The notes under the pieces are model-generated. The model was given only the letters and a program-made list of their open reading frames with translations. It was not told the DNA's origin and searched no databases. From an uncultured Clostridia bacterium (GTDB taxonomy: Bacteria > Bacillota > Clostridia > Oscillospirales > Oscillospiraceae), in NCBI GenBank assembly GCA_947649615.1, contig CANSSG010000002.1, positions 1 to 64,000 on the forward strand: a stretch of 64,000 bases of DNA, in the 5' to 3' direction. Below, piece after piece: positions 47,965-56,993 of the stretch. Each line of letters begins with the position of its first letter. Positions within the stretch are counted from its first letter, which is position 1. Both the position numbers and the translations under genes were made by a program.

Positions 47965-48714
47965 TTATTCCGGACGCCCTACGCAGCAGGCGTATACGGA
48001 AAATTCCGCTTCTTTGCTGTCTGTAGGCTGGGAGGACAAGCCGAGCAGCTCGTCCATCGCTTCCTGGTCGTAGGCCGCCAGGGCGCAGCAGCCCAGCTTC
48101 CGCTCCTCGCAGGCCAGGTATACGTTTTGGCAGGAGTGGCCCGCATCCAGAAGCACGTCCTTATGCCCGTGGTTGTCGTAGCGCCACTCGCTGCGGTAGG
48201 GCACCGCCGTCCAGACCAGGCATACCGGTGCGTTTCCCGCAAATTCCTGACCCGCCAGGGCATAGGTCAACTGATCCGCCTGATTGGCCCGGCAGCCCAG
48301 CCGCTCCAGCTTGTCTTCCAGGGCAAGGTAGTGATACGCTCCCGGCGCAAGGCCAGATACCCGGTTGACAAATACGTACAGCTCCAGCGGGTGCCGTGCG
48401 CCGCCGGAGGGCGCGGTGCGCAGCGTACGGTATTCCCCCACCTGCGCCACGCCCTGCGCGGCCCACAGAAGAAAGGACAGCTCCTCCAGCGTCAGCGGTT
48501 CACTGCTGTAGCTTCTGCGGCTGCGCCGGTTTTCCAGCAGGACACCGAAAGACGATACCTCCCGCTCCGGCAAATCCAGCTTCCCGCCGCCCCGGCAAAC
48601 GGCCATAGGCGGCATGGGAAGGCGCTCCTGCTGGTCGGTGGGGCGCGGCTCCCCTGGCCCGTCGGAATAACCCTTTAAAAACTCCCGCAGGGCGGCGGTA
48701 TCTGGATGTCTCAT
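47965..48714 (-). CDS. SagB/ThcOx-type FMN oxidoreductase (nitroreductase fold)
   Basis: The 249-residue protein has the SagB pattern LENRRSRRSYSSEPLTLEEL (FMN phosphate binding), LLWAAQGV, RTAPSGGARHPLELYV, AGHSCQNVYLACEERKLGCC. SagB-like enzymes oxidise azolines in peptide natural products, but stand-alone members without cyclodehydratase, as here, have unknown substrates. No leader peptide or YcaO gene is nearby. RBS AGGACGATCC precedes the ATG. Confidence 0.85.
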   Translation of the reverse strand: MRHPDTAALREFLKGYSDGPGEPRPTDQQERLPMPPMAVCRGGGKLDLPEREVSSFGVLLENRRSRRSYSSEPLTLEELSFLLWAAQGVAQVGEYRTLRTAPSGGARHPLELYVFVNRVSGLAPGAYHYLALEDKLERLGCRANQADQLTYALAGQEFAGNAPVCLVWTAVPYRSEWRYDNHGHKDVLLDAGHSCQNVYLACEERKLGCCALAAYDQEAMDELLGLSSQPTDSKEAEFSVYACCVGRPE

Positions 48715-48742
48715 GGATCGTCCTCCTTTGGCTTCCGCCTGA

Positions 48743-50059
48743 TTACTTGACCATTTTCAACCCGCCTGGGGCGGTTTCCTGGAAATGGGTGGTAAACAGT
48801 TCGCGCATCAGCTTGACCATGTACCACACGTCCTTTACGCCCGCCGTCTCATAGCAGGAGTGCATCGCCAATTGGGGCAGGCCGATATCCACGGCTTTCA
48901 TGGACACCTGGGCCATGGCGATATTACCCAGGGTGCTGCCGCCCACCTTGTCGGAACGGTTGGCAAAGTACTGAAGGGGTACCTCCGCCCGGGCGGCAAG
49001 CTCCTTTACTACCGCAACGCTCATGCCGTCGCTGGTGTACTTCTGTCCCGCATGGGATTTCACCACTACGCCCTCGTTCATGTAGGTGCAGTTGTTGGCG
49101 TCGGTGTACTCCGGATGGTTGGGATGGACCGCGTGGGCGTTGTCCGCGCTGAGCATGAAGCTGGACGCGACGGCCCGCAGGTAGTCCTCCTCCCCCTTGC
49201 CCAGGGAAAGGTTGATCCGGCGCAGGACGTCTTGCAGGAAGGTGGACGCCGCGCCCTGCTTGGTGCCGGAGCCGACTTCCTCATTGTCGAAGCAGGCCAG
49301 CACGTTGACAGATTTGGGGTTGACTGCGCCCAGGAAGCCTTGCAGGGACGCGAAAGCGCACTCCTGGTCGTCCAGCCGCCCGGAGGACATGAACTCCCCG
49401 TTGCAGCCCCAGACCGACGGGCGGTCCCGGTTGTAGAGATACAAGTCGCTGCCCAGGATTTGGCCTTCCTCCACACCCAGTTCCTTGGCGACGAGGGCCA
49501 TAAGGGAGCCTTTGTCCTGTCCGGCAAACAGGGGGAGCATATCCACCTGCTTGTTGAAATTGTAGCCCTCGTTGACCTGCCGGTTCATGTGGATGGCGGC
49601 GTTGGGAATCAAAACCATATCCCGGTCAAAATCCACCAGCATGGTGGCGATGCCGCCGTCCTCCTGCCGCACCATCACCCGGCCCGCGATGGACAGGGGG
49701 CGGTCCAGCCATGTGCTGCAAATCATGCCGCCATAGCCCTCGGTGTTCAGCTTGACGTACTTGCCGTTGACTTCCAGCTCCGCCTTCTCCTTCAGCTTGA
49801 ACACAGGGGAATCGGTGTGGGAGGAAGCAATGTTGAAGCTGTACTCCTCCAGCTCGGTTCCCAGCTGGAAGGCGATGATGCTGGAATCATTGCGGCACAC
49901 GAAATAGTTCTTGCCCTGTTCCAGGTTCCACTTGCCGCTTTCCAGAAGCTCGGCATAGCCGTTTTCCTGCAAAATGGCCTTCAGCGTGGCTACGGCATGG
50001 AACGCGGTAGGGTTTTTCTGAATGAAGGAGAGCATTTCCTCCGCTGTTTTTTGATACAT
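48743..50059 (-). CDS. M18-family aspartyl aminopeptidase
   Basis: The 438-residue protein has the M18 metal ligands and sequence: ASSHTDSPVFKLK (His, Asp), LGVEEGQILGSDLYLYN, LDDQECAFASLQGFLG, FDNEEVGSGTKQGA (Glu-Glu), MLSADNAHAVHPNHPEY. It removes acidic N-terminal residues from cytoplasmic peptides. It lies directly downstream of an APC permease on the same strand, so both may belong to a peptide or amino-acid-use unit. Confidence 0.92.
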   Translation of the reverse strand: MYQKTAEEMLSFIQKNPTAFHAVATLKAILQENGYAELLESGKWNLEQGKNYFVCRNDSSIIAFQLGTELEEYSFNIASSHTDSPVFKLKEKAELEVNGKYVKLNTEGYGGMICSTWLDRPLSIAGRVMVRQEDGGIATMLVDFDRDMVLIPNAAIHMNRQVNEGYNFNKQVDMLPLFAGQDKGSLMALVAKELGVEEGQILGSDLYLYNRDRPSVWGCNGEFMSSGRLDDQECAFASLQGFLGAVNPKSVNVLACFDNEEVGSGTKQGAASTFLQDVLRRINLSLGKGEEDYLRAVASSFMLSADNAHAVHPNHPEYTDANNCTYMNEGVVVKSHAGQKYTSDGMSVAVVKELAARAEVPLQYFANRSDKVGGSTLGNIAMAQVSMKAVDIGLPQLAMHSCYETAGVKDVWYMVKLMRELFTTHFQETAPGGLKMVK

Positions 50060-50083
50060 GTCGATCTGCTCCTCTGTTTTGTT

Positions 50084-51514
50084 TTACTTCTTGGCCTTCT
50101 GTACGCCCTGCTCACGCTTGGCAATCTGGGGCAGGATGATGCCCAGCAGGGTCAGGACTACCGGGGTGATGATGTTCAGCGCCATGGTGAAGGGATCCGG
50201 GTCATACATGCCCATCAGGCAGCAGGCGGCGGTGACCAGGAAGCACCATGCGCCGAAGAAGTAGGCCACGCCCTGATTCTTCACAAAGCGGTACTCGGCG
50301 GGGATGGTGTTGATGGCCTTGCGCAGGGCCAGGTAGGCTACGAACACCCACATGTAACGCATGGGCATGCACACAGAGTTCAGCTTGGTGAGCTGGCGCA
50401 GAACGGAAGCCGCGCCGGGTACGAAGGACTGCACCAAAATGATGGCGCCGGACAGAACCACGACCATCCAGATACCGTTGCTGTGGACGCCGTACTTGTT
50501 CTTCTTCTGGAGGGCGGTGGGGATGAACTGGTGGGTGTGCTCGTTGTCCAGCAGCATGCGCAGCGGCGCGTCGATGCTCAGAACCAGGATGGCGAACTGG
50601 CTGATGGTGTTGCACAGGGCGTAAACAATCATCAGGGTGTCGCCGATGTGGTAGTACTCGCCCAATTTCTGGAAGGCCCAGTAGCCGCCGTTGGCCGCGT
50701 AGGCGTCGAAGTTGGCGTTGACCTCGGCGGGGTCGAACATCATGCCCATGGCCACAGTACCCAGGATGGCGCAGACCACCACCATGCCGGCCAGGGCGAT
50801 CATGCCCTTGGGGAAGCCCTTGCTGGGGTTCTCCACCTTGTTGACGTAGGGGGAAATCTTCTCACAGCCGCCCACCGCGAAGACCAGGATGGACAGGGAG
50901 GTGAAATAGGTCACGTTGAAATTGGGGATCAGATTCTTGAGGCTGAAGTCCATCTGCACGTAGCCGCCGTTGGGGTTGACAGCCGGGGCGGCAAACATCA
51001 TGAGGATGTAGAGGATGGACATAATGAACATGGTGGTTCCTGCCAGCGTCAGCAGCTTTTTCAGCGGGTTAATGCCCCGGCTGGCGATGTAGCAGCCCAG
51101 CAGCAGCACCGCCAGGGTGGCAAGCTGCACATACAGGGTGGGGAAGGAGTCGTAGGTCTCCGCGTTGCGGAACACGGCCCAGCTGATGGCCTTCAGCCCG
51201 CCGGAGCCTTTGCTGGCGATGTAGGTGATGTGGCAGGCCCAGTAAGTCCAGCCGGCGTAGTAGGCCAGCTTGGCGTTGGTGGTCTGGTGGAGCCAGGAGC
51301 TAACGCCGCCGCCCTCGTCCTTAAAGGCGGAACCCAGTTCGCCCACCATCAGGGCGTAGGGGACGAAATACAGTGCGAACATGATGATCCAGCTCAAAAT
51401 GACCTGGATGCCGTTGAAGTAGATAAAGCCGTTGAGTACGTTGCCAAAGCCCCACACGGTTGAGAAACCCATGGTGGCCAGGGCATACCATTTAATTTTC
51501 TTGCTGTTGTCCAT
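50084..51514 (-). CDS. APC-family amino acid permease
   Basis: ATG 51512-51514 (MDNSKKIKWYALATMGFSTV) follows GGAGGATACG and gives 476 residues with about twelve hydrophobic segments. APC features are GFGNVLNGFIYFNG in segment 1, GELGSAFKDEGGGVSSWLHQ and GWTYWACHITYIASK. The sequence recalls YjeM/GadC-like transporters, so an amino acid antiport is possible. It is divergent from the GntR regulator across a palindromic site. Confidence 0.88.
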   Translation of the reverse strand: MDNSKKIKWYALATMGFSTVWGFGNVLNGFIYFNGIQVILSWIIMFALYFVPYALMVGELGSAFKDEGGGVSSWLHQTTNAKLAYYAGWTYWACHITYIASKGSGGLKAISWAVFRNAETYDSFPTLYVQLATLAVLLLGCYIASRGINPLKKLLTLAGTTMFIMSILYILMMFAAPAVNPNGGYVQMDFSLKNLIPNFNVTYFTSLSILVFAVGGCEKISPYVNKVENPSKGFPKGMIALAGMVVVCAILGTVAMGMMFDPAEVNANFDAYAANGGYWAFQKLGEYYHIGDTLMIVYALCNTISQFAILVLSIDAPLRMLLDNEHTHQFIPTALQKKNKYGVHSNGIWMVVVLSGAIILVQSFVPGAASVLRQLTKLNSVCMPMRYMWVFVAYLALRKAINTIPAEYRFVKNQGVAYFFGAWCFLVTAACCLMGMYDPDPFTMALNIITPVVLTLLGIILPQIAKREQGVQKAKK

Positions 51515-51689
51515 TGGGACGTATCCTCCTCTAATTTTGTGGTGAAACAAAGTATTTGCCGGTTTTTACGGCGCGGCAGCGCAATCCTCCCTCCCTCTCA
51601 TGTATTCAAACGGTGAACAGTCTGTGAATGATTATACCACGGCCGTCGATTGTTGACAATCCGGTTTTTGTGCCGAAAAGTTTGGTAAT

Positions 51690-51712
51690 ATTTTGTGGGA
51701 TATCCACAAAAT
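51690..51712. promoter_or_regulatory. Candidate GntR operator between permease and regulator
   Basis: A perfect inverted repeat, ATTTTGTGG-GATAT-CCACAAAAT, 9-bp arms and 5-bp centre. Its location in the divergent intergenic region fits a regulator binding site. Confidence 0.55.
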
Positions 51713-51756
51713 CATGCGGCAAAGTGAAGAATTCGTAATTTCGTTCAGATTGCGTA

Positions 51757-51785
51757 TTTACTTTCCCATGCGCAGCCGTTATAAT
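51757..51785 (+). promoter_or_regulatory. Promoter for GntR regulator
   Basis: TTTACT (51757-51762), 17 bases and TATAAT (51780-51785) precede the regulator start at 51833. Confidence 0.55.
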
Positions 51786-51832
51786 TGTTCCCAAATTGGG
51801 CGGCCGTCCGCCGCCGGGAAGGAGTCCCCTTT

Positions 51833-52507
51833 ATGGGCCAACTGTCCTATCGAACGCTGCGGGAAAACGTGGAAGCCGCCCTGCGCATGAAGATACTGAG
51901 CCGGGAGCTTGCCCCAGGAACCCGGGTGGTGGAGCAAAACCTGTCCAAAGAGTTCGGCGTCAGCCGGGGGCCTATCCGGGAAGCCCTGCGGCAGTTGGAA
52001 CACGAGGGGCTGGTGGAATACGTCCGCAACGCGGGCTGCTCTGTCAAAAAAATTACGGCGGAGGATTTGTATGAGCTGTACCTCATGCGTTCCAGCTATG
52101 AGATCCTGTCTGTGGAGCTGTGCGGCGGCGCCTTTTCCCAGGAGGAATTTGACGCCATGGCACAGGTTTTGGAGGAAATGAAAACCATCCGGGACGGGGA
52201 TGTGAACCATGTGGTCTCCTGCGACTATGCGCTGCACCGGATCATTATGGAGAAATCCCATCTGCCCCGGGTCATCAAGGCGTGGGAGGAATTGAACTTC
52301 GGCAGCATCGTGGCGAGCATCAGCAGTGACGCCTACCAGGCCGGCCTGGCAAAGCGGCAGTTTAAAATCCACAGCGTCCTGGTGGACGTCCTCCGGGGCG
52401 GCGATACGACGGCCATCCGCCGCGCGATCTACGACCACTATATGTTCCCGGTAAAGAGCATCTTCCAGGACAGCGGCGTGTCTTTGGAGAAGTATAAGTT
52501 CTTCTAG
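51833..52507 (+). CDS. GntR/FadR-family transcription regulator
   Basis: The 224-residue protein has an N-terminal winged helix (LSYRTLRENVEAALRMKILS, FGVSRGPIREALRQLEHEGL) and a C-terminal FCD ligand domain (ELYLMRSSYEILSVELCGGA, HRIIMEKSH, HSVLVDVLRGGDTTAIRRAI). His and Asp residues in the FCD part fit a metal-bound carboxylate ligand. It is divergent from the permease and precedes DUF3810. Start ATG 51833 after GGAAGGAG. Confidence 0.88.
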   Translation: MGQLSYRTLRENVEAALRMKILSRELAPGTRVVEQNLSKEFGVSRGPIREALRQLEHEGLVEYVRNAGCSVKKITAEDLYELYLMRSSYEILSVELCGGAFSQEEFDAMAQVLEEMKTIRDGDVNHVVSCDYALHRIIMEKSHLPRVIKAWEELNFGSIVASISSDAYQAGLAKRQFKIHSVLVDVLRGGDTTAIRRAIYDHYMFPVKSIFQDSGVSLEKYKFF

Positions 52508-52528
52508 GGCAGCGGTGAAAATTGGCAG

Positions 52529-52566
52529 GTATAACCTCTTGGCAAATATTTGCCAGGAGGTTATAC
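52529..52566. promoter_or_regulatory. 38-bp palindrome overlapping the DUF3810 promoter
   Basis: The sequence from GTATAACCTC to GAGGTTATAC is symmetrical over 19+19 bases with one G-U-type mismatch. A promoter, TTGGCA (52539-52544), 17 bases, TATACT (52562-52567), lies in it. It is either a repressor operator or an RNA hairpin that ends the GntR transcript. Confidence 0.6.
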
Positions 52567-52611
52567 TATAATAAAGAGGAAGCTTGTCCAAAAGCGGAGC
52601 GGGAGGTTGAC

Positions 52612-53691
52612 ATGAAGGCGTTTTTGCTGCGGCACCGGAGGGTACATATTTGGCTTTTAGGCGTTTTGGTCCTGTTTGGCATATACTGGTCCGGCATCAG
52701 CAGCCCCCAGGCGGCGAACGCCGTCTCTGCCGTTACCCAGGCAATGAAAGACGGTTACGCGGGGCTGTGGTATCTGTTCCCTTTTTCCGTGGTGGAGTGG
52801 TTTTACGTTTTCTTCATCCTGGGTGTCATGACGTGGCTGGCAGTGCTGTTCCACCGCCTGCGAACCGGGGCGGGCCGGAGGTGGGAGATTGCTTACGGAG
52901 GGGTTTTAGGGCTGGTATGCCTGTTTCTGACCACCTACGGCTTTTATTGCGTGACCTGGGGCGTTAACTATTACGCCAGCGGCTTCCAGGAAAAAAGCGG
53001 CGTCTACGCCCAGCCGGTGACGGTGGGCGAGTTGGAGCGGGTGGCCCTCTATTTTACCGAAAAGCTGTCGGAAACGGCGGGGCAGGTGGAGCGGGACGAA
53101 AACGGCGTGTTCGCCGTCCCCCGGGATGAGATTTTCGATGGCAGCACCCAGGTCTATGACAATATCTCCCAAGAGTTCCCTTTCCTGGCCCGCAGGGACC
53201 GGACGCCGAAGAAGATGGTGTTTTCCCGGCTGTTCAGCGCCATGAACTTCACCGGCTTCTACAGCCCCTACACCGGGGAATCCAATTTAAACGTGGACAG
53301 CCCCGCCTGCCTGCTGCCCGCCAACATCGCCCATGAGCTGGCCCATCAGAGGGGGATTGCTTCTGAGCAGGAGTGCAATTTTCTTGCCATCGCCGCTTCC
53401 ACGGCGTCGGACAGCGCTGTATACCAATATTCCGGCTATCTTATGGGATACATCCAGCTCTCCAACGCCCTCTACCGGGCCGATCAGGGCCGCTGGGAAG
53501 CGGTGCGGAGCCTGCTGCCGGAAACGGTGCTGGCAGACCTGCGGCACCACAGCGCATATTGGTCGCAGTTCGACGGCCTGACGGCCAAGGTCAGCACCAC
53601 GATCTATGACAACGCCCTGAAATCCTATGGCCAGGCGGACGGCATCCAGAGTTACGGAACCGTGGTGGATTTGCTCGCAGCCTATTATTGA
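52612..53691 (+). CDS. DUF3810 membrane-bound zinc-peptidase-like protein
   Basis: The 359-residue protein has three or so N-terminal membrane segments (VHIWLLGVLVLFGIYWSGI, WFYVFFILGVMTWLAVLF, VLGLVCLFLTTYGFY) and then a soluble domain with HELAHQRGIASEQECNFLA, a HExxH zinc motif with a later Glu. DUF3810 (PF12725) proteins match this layout. The substrate is unknown. Start ATG 52612 with GGGAGGTTGAC. Confidence 0.85.
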   Translation: MKAFLLRHRRVHIWLLGVLVLFGIYWSGISSPQAANAVSAVTQAMKDGYAGLWYLFPFSVVEWFYVFFILGVMTWLAVLFHRLRTGAGRRWEIAYGGVLGLVCLFLTTYGFYCVTWGVNYYASGFQEKSGVYAQPVTVGELERVALYFTEKLSETAGQVERDENGVFAVPRDEIFDGSTQVYDNISQEFPFLARRDRTPKKMVFSRLFSAMNFTGFYSPYTGESNLNVDSPACLLPANIAHELAHQRGIASEQECNFLAIAASTASDSAVYQYSGYLMGYIQLSNALYRADQGRWEAVRSLLPETVLADLRHHSAYWSQFDGLTAKVSTTIYDNALKSYGQADGIQSYGTVVDLLAAYY

Positions 53692-53706
53692 GGGTCGATT
53701 TCCGCC

Positions 53707-53734
53707 TTGACATTCTTCGCCAATCTGCTACAAT
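53707..53734 (+). promoter_or_regulatory. Promoter of MATE-MarR operon
   Basis: TTGACA (53707-53712), 16 bases and TACAAT (53729-53734), directly followed by a MarR-like operator palindrome. Confidence 0.75.
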
Positions 53735-53767
53735 AGTCTCATATGCAACTGTTGCACATGAGACTAT
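53733..53767. promoter_or_regulatory. MarR-type operator palindrome
   Basis: ATAGTCTCAT...ATGAGACTAT with inner TGCAAC-TG-TTGCA; 35 bases of near-perfect symmetry directly downstream of the -10 box. The TTGCA-type core is typical of MarR-family operators, so the MarR gene at the operon end probably autoregulates. Confidence 0.65.
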
Positions 53768-53784
53768 TTGTGGAGGATTCTTCT

Positions 53785-55203
53785 ATGACTGAAGCGGAAC
53801 AGAAACGGCAGGAGTACCGGAAATCCATGATGCTCACGGAGCCTTTGCCCAAGGTCATTACCAAAATGGCCGCCCCGTCTATCATTTCCTTTTTGATTAC
53901 GTCCATCTATAACCTGGCGGACACCTTTTTCGTCAGTTCCCTTGGCACCAACGCCACGGCGGCGGTAAGCGTCAACGCTTCCCTGGACCAGATTTTGATG
54001 ATGGCCGGGTCCATGCTGGCGGTAGGCGCAGCCAGCTACATCTCCCGCCTGCTGGGCGCGCGGAAGGAGGAACGGGCCAGCCAGGTCTTTTCCGTGGCTT
54101 TCTTTTCCGCTATGGCCTTCGGCCTGGTGGTACTGCTGGGAGGCGTGTCCTTCATGCGGCCTATGGTGCGGCTGCTGGGGGCTACGGACACCTGCGAGCA
54201 GTACGCCATTGACTACGCCACCTACGTCCTGCTGATCGCCCCCTTTATGGCGGCGAACTTCGTCATGAACCAATGCCTGCGGGCCGAAGGCAGCGCCATG
54301 CTCAGCATGATCGGCATGGGCTTCGGCGGCATTCTGAACTGCTTCCTGGACCCCATTTTCATCTTTACCTTGGATATGGGCGTGGCAGGCGCATCCATCG
54401 CCACCGCCATCTCCAAATTCGTCAGCTTTGCCATCCTGATTTTCCCCTACCTGACCCGCCGCAGCCTCCTTCGCCTGTCCCCCCGGCTATTCAAGCCAGA
54501 CGGGGCGATTGTCGGGCAAATCGTGTCGGTCGGTTCCTCCTCCCTGTTCCGCAACGGCCTGGCGGTCATATCCGCCATCGTCCTCAACCGCATCGCCGGC
54601 GGGATTTCCGATTCCGTACTGGCGGGCATCGGGGTGTCTACCAAGGTGATGATGTTCCCCTTCGGCGTCATTTTGGGCTTCGGCACCGGATTCCAGCCGG
54701 TGGCGGGCTTCAACTGGGGCGCCAAGCGGTTTGACCGGGTGGAGGAGAGCTACCGCTTCGCCGCCCGCACGGCCATCCTTGGCGCAGCGGCAATGGGGCT
54801 GCTGCTGGCGGTGTTCGCCAATCCCCTCATTGCCCTCTTTGCCAAGGCCGATCCTGAAATGCGGGCCATCGGCGCACTGTCCATCCGCCTGCAATGTCTC
54901 GCCCTGCCCGCCCATAGCTGGGTGGCGGTGGTGAATATGCTCTGTGCCGGACTGGGACGGGCCGGCGGCGCGGTGCTGCTGTCCACAGCGCGGCAGGGTA
55001 CCTGCTTCCTGCCCATCGTCTACCCCATGGCACTGCTGTGGGGCGCTAACGGCGTGGCGTCGGTGCAGGCGGTGGCGGACTTGCTGACCATCGCCCTGGC
55101 CCTGCCCCTGGTCCGCCGGGTGAAGGCCGGCATCCGGCAGGCGGCCGCGGAGGAAGCTGCCAGAAAAACCATCTCCAGCAGCCCGGGGGAGGTGGCGCCG
55201 TGA
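53785..55203 (+). CDS. MATE-family efflux transporter
   Basis: The 472-residue protein begins MTEAEQKRQEYRKSMML after GTGGAGGATTC. Twelve hydrophobic segments and MATE features: PSIISFLITSIYNLADTFFV, QILMMAGSMLAVGAASYISR, FVMNQCLRAEGSAMLSMIGM, GFGTGFQPVAGFNWGAKRFD. It exports cationic drugs or toxic compounds with Na+ or H+. The MarR gene overlaps its stop (GTGA). Confidence 0.92.
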   Translation: MTEAEQKRQEYRKSMMLTEPLPKVITKMAAPSIISFLITSIYNLADTFFVSSLGTNATAAVSVNASLDQILMMAGSMLAVGAASYISRLLGARKEERASQVFSVAFFSAMAFGLVVLLGGVSFMRPMVRLLGATDTCEQYAIDYATYVLLIAPFMAANFVMNQCLRAEGSAMLSMIGMGFGGILNCFLDPIFIFTLDMGVAGASIATAISKFVSFAILIFPYLTRRSLLRLSPRLFKPDGAIVGQIVSVGSSSLFRNGLAVISAIVLNRIAGGISDSVLAGIGVSTKVMMFPFGVILGFGTGFQPVAGFNWGAKRFDRVEESYRFAARTAILGAAAMGLLLAVFANPLIALFAKADPEMRAIGALSIRLQCLALPAHSWVAVVNMLCAGLGRAGGAVLLSTARQGTCFLPIVYPMALLWGANGVASVQAVADLLTIALALPLVRRVKAGIRQAAAEEAARKTISSSPGEVAP

Positions 55204-55625
55204 CCAATTCCGTGGTAACCAGCCTTCTGCGGATCAACCGCCAAAGGATGGTGGCCCTGCGCCGGGAATTGTCGCCTTACGGCTATGTGGGCTACATGCA
55301 CCTGATTCTGATTTACACCGCCAGGAATCCCGGAGCCAGCCAGGAGGAAATCGCCGCCTTTTACGCCCTGGACAAAGCCAGCACGGCCCGGGACGCCCGC
55401 CGCCTGGAAGATGCGGGCCACATCCGGCGGCAGACTAACCCGGACAACCGCCGCCAGTACCAGCTTTTTGTCACGGAAGCGGGGAAAGCGATGGTGGAAA
55501 TCATTAACGAAACCCACCGGAAATTCCAGGAACGGCTCTCCGCCCATATCTCCCCCAAGGACTGGGAGAAGCTGACGGAGCTGCTGGCTGTGGCGGAAGC
55601 AAACAGCCACAACGAGGAATCCTGA
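55200..55625 (+). CDS. MarR-family transcription regulator
   Basis: The 141-residue protein starts at GTG 55200, overlapping the MATE stop. It has the MarR winged helix: YMHLILIYTARNPGASQEEI, AAFYALDKASTARDARRLED, AGHIRRQTNPDNRRQYQLFV with the D-x-R wing. It likely represses the operon at the palindrome 53733-53767 and is released by pump substrates. Confidence 0.9.
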   Translation: MTNSVVTSLLRINRQRMVALRRELSPYGYVGYMHLILIYTARNPGASQEEIAAFYALDKASTARDARRLEDAGHIRRQTNPDNRRQYQLFVTEAGKAMVEIINETHRKFQERLSAHISPKDWEKLTELLAVAEANSHNEES

Positions 55626-55644
55626 AAGAGAGGGCTTTTGCGGC

Positions 55645-55690
55645 AAGCTGGGCGGACCTGTTGGAAACAGGCCCGCCCAGCTTCTTTGTG
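55645..55690 (+). terminator. Intrinsic terminator after MarR
   Basis: Arms AAGCTGGGCGG and CCGCCCAGCTT (55645-55655 and 55673-55683) with an inner CCTG/CAGG pair, then CTTTG. It separates the MATE-MarR operon from the convergent hemW. Confidence 0.7.
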
Positions 55691-55723
55691 AACGCCTGCG
55701 GAAGGCTTTTTTGCCGTCTGTTG

Positions 55724-56929
55724 CTATATGACGCGGAAGTCATGGTTGGCCACTGCTTCTTCCCTGCGCCGTTTTTCCAACGCCAGGGCTTCCAACGCCT
55801 GTCCAATAATCTGGTTGCTGAGAAGGAACCCCTCCGGCGTCAGCCGCCACCGGCCGCCCCGCAGGGCGGCGCGGCCGGATTTCTCAAACCGCTCCAACAC
55901 CTCCTGCACCGGCACAAAGGGCAGGCGGAAGCGGTATTCAAACTCCTGCCGCGAAATACCCTTGGCCGTCCGCAGGCCCAGCATGATATATTCAATATCC
56001 CGCTCCCGTTGGGGAATGCGTTCGTTCTCGGAGAGAATGTCCCCCTGGGTCTCCACGCCCCGGCAGTAGGCTTCCAAATCCCGCACGTAGGCGTACCGCA
56101 CATCGCCCAAGTCGGAGTGCGCCCCCGGGCCGAAGCCCGCGTATTCGCCCAAGGTCCAATATTTAATATTGTGCCGGGACTCCTGCTCCGGCTTGGCAAA
56201 GTTGGAAATCTCATACTGCCGGTATCCCAGCTCCCCCAGGCGGGCTTCCGTCCACAGGTACATATCCGCCTGTAGGTCGTCGTCCGGCATATCCAAACCG
56301 CCCTGCATATCCCACAGCGGCGTCCCCTCCTCCACCTTCAGCCCGTAGCAGCTCAAATGCTCCGGCGCAAGGGCGGCGGCTTTTTCCAGGGTATCCTGCC
56401 AGCCCGCCATAGTCTGCCCCGGCAGGCCGTAAATCAGGTCTAAGGATACGTTCCGGATCCGCGCCCGCCGCGCGGCGGCCACGGCGTCCTGGGCCTGGGC
56501 AAAGGTGTGGGGCCGTCCTAAAAGCCTGAGCTGCCCGTCATCGGCAGACTGCACCCCCAGGGACAGCCGGTTGAACCCGGCCCGCCGCAGGGCGCGGAGG
56601 TTTTTCCAGTCCCCTACGCTGTCGGGGTTGGCCTCCAGGGTGATTTCCGGCTTTTTTGCCATGCGGTAGTGTTTCTCAACGGTTTTCAAAATACGTTTGA
56701 GCCGCTTGGCCCCCAGGTAGGACGGCGTACCGCCGCCGAAATAGACGGTGTCCACCGCATGGGCGGTGGTCTGGCGGGAAACCTCCGCCAGTTGGCGGCA
56801 GAGGGCGGACACATAGCGGTCCATCCGCTCCTCCCCGTTGGGGAGGGAGTAGAAATCACAGTAGATGCACTTGCTCTTGCAGAAGGGAATGTGGATATAA
56901 AGCCCCAGCGGCTTGTACTCTTTTTTCAA
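55724..56929 (-). CDS. hemW: Radical SAM heme chaperone HemW
   Basis: The 401-residue protein has YIHIPFCKSKCIYCDFYSLP (the CxxxCxxC cluster motif), VDTVYFGGGTPSYL, EANPDS, RLSLGVQSADDGQLRLLGR and NIKYWTLGEYAGFGPGAHS. The FC-x3-C-x2-C-D-F/Y pattern and full length fit HemW rather than true HemN. It inserts heme into target proteins. The C-terminal wing is present. Confidence 0.93.
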   Translation of the reverse strand: MKKEYKPLGLYIHIPFCKSKCIYCDFYSLPNGEERMDRYVSALCRQLAEVSRQTTAHAVDTVYFGGGTPSYLGAKRLKRILKTVEKHYRMAKKPEITLEANPDSVGDWKNLRALRRAGFNRLSLGVQSADDGQLRLLGRPHTFAQAQDAVAAARRARIRNVSLDLIYGLPGQTMAGWQDTLEKAAALAPEHLSCYGLKVEEGTPLWDMQGGLDMPDDDLQADMYLWTEARLGELGYRQYEISNFAKPEQESRHNIKYWTLGEYAGFGPGAHSDLGDVRYAYVRDLEAYCRGVETQGDILSENERIPQRERDIEYIMLGLRTAKGISRQEFEYRFRLPFVPVQEVLERFEKSGRAALRGGRWRLTPEGFLLSNQIIGQALEALALEKRRREEAVANHDFRVI

Positions 56930-56993
56930 ATACCGTCACCTCGGTTACGAAGTCCCCTCCATTGTAACCGAAAGCAGGCCAAACCGCAAGAGT

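Noticed and set aside
48785-51463. A very long (892-codon) open frame on the plus strand
   Set aside because: It runs antisense across both the M18 peptidase and the APC permease, whose sense products are clear family members. High GC produces such open antisense frames; its sequence is His/Gly/Val-rich without domains.
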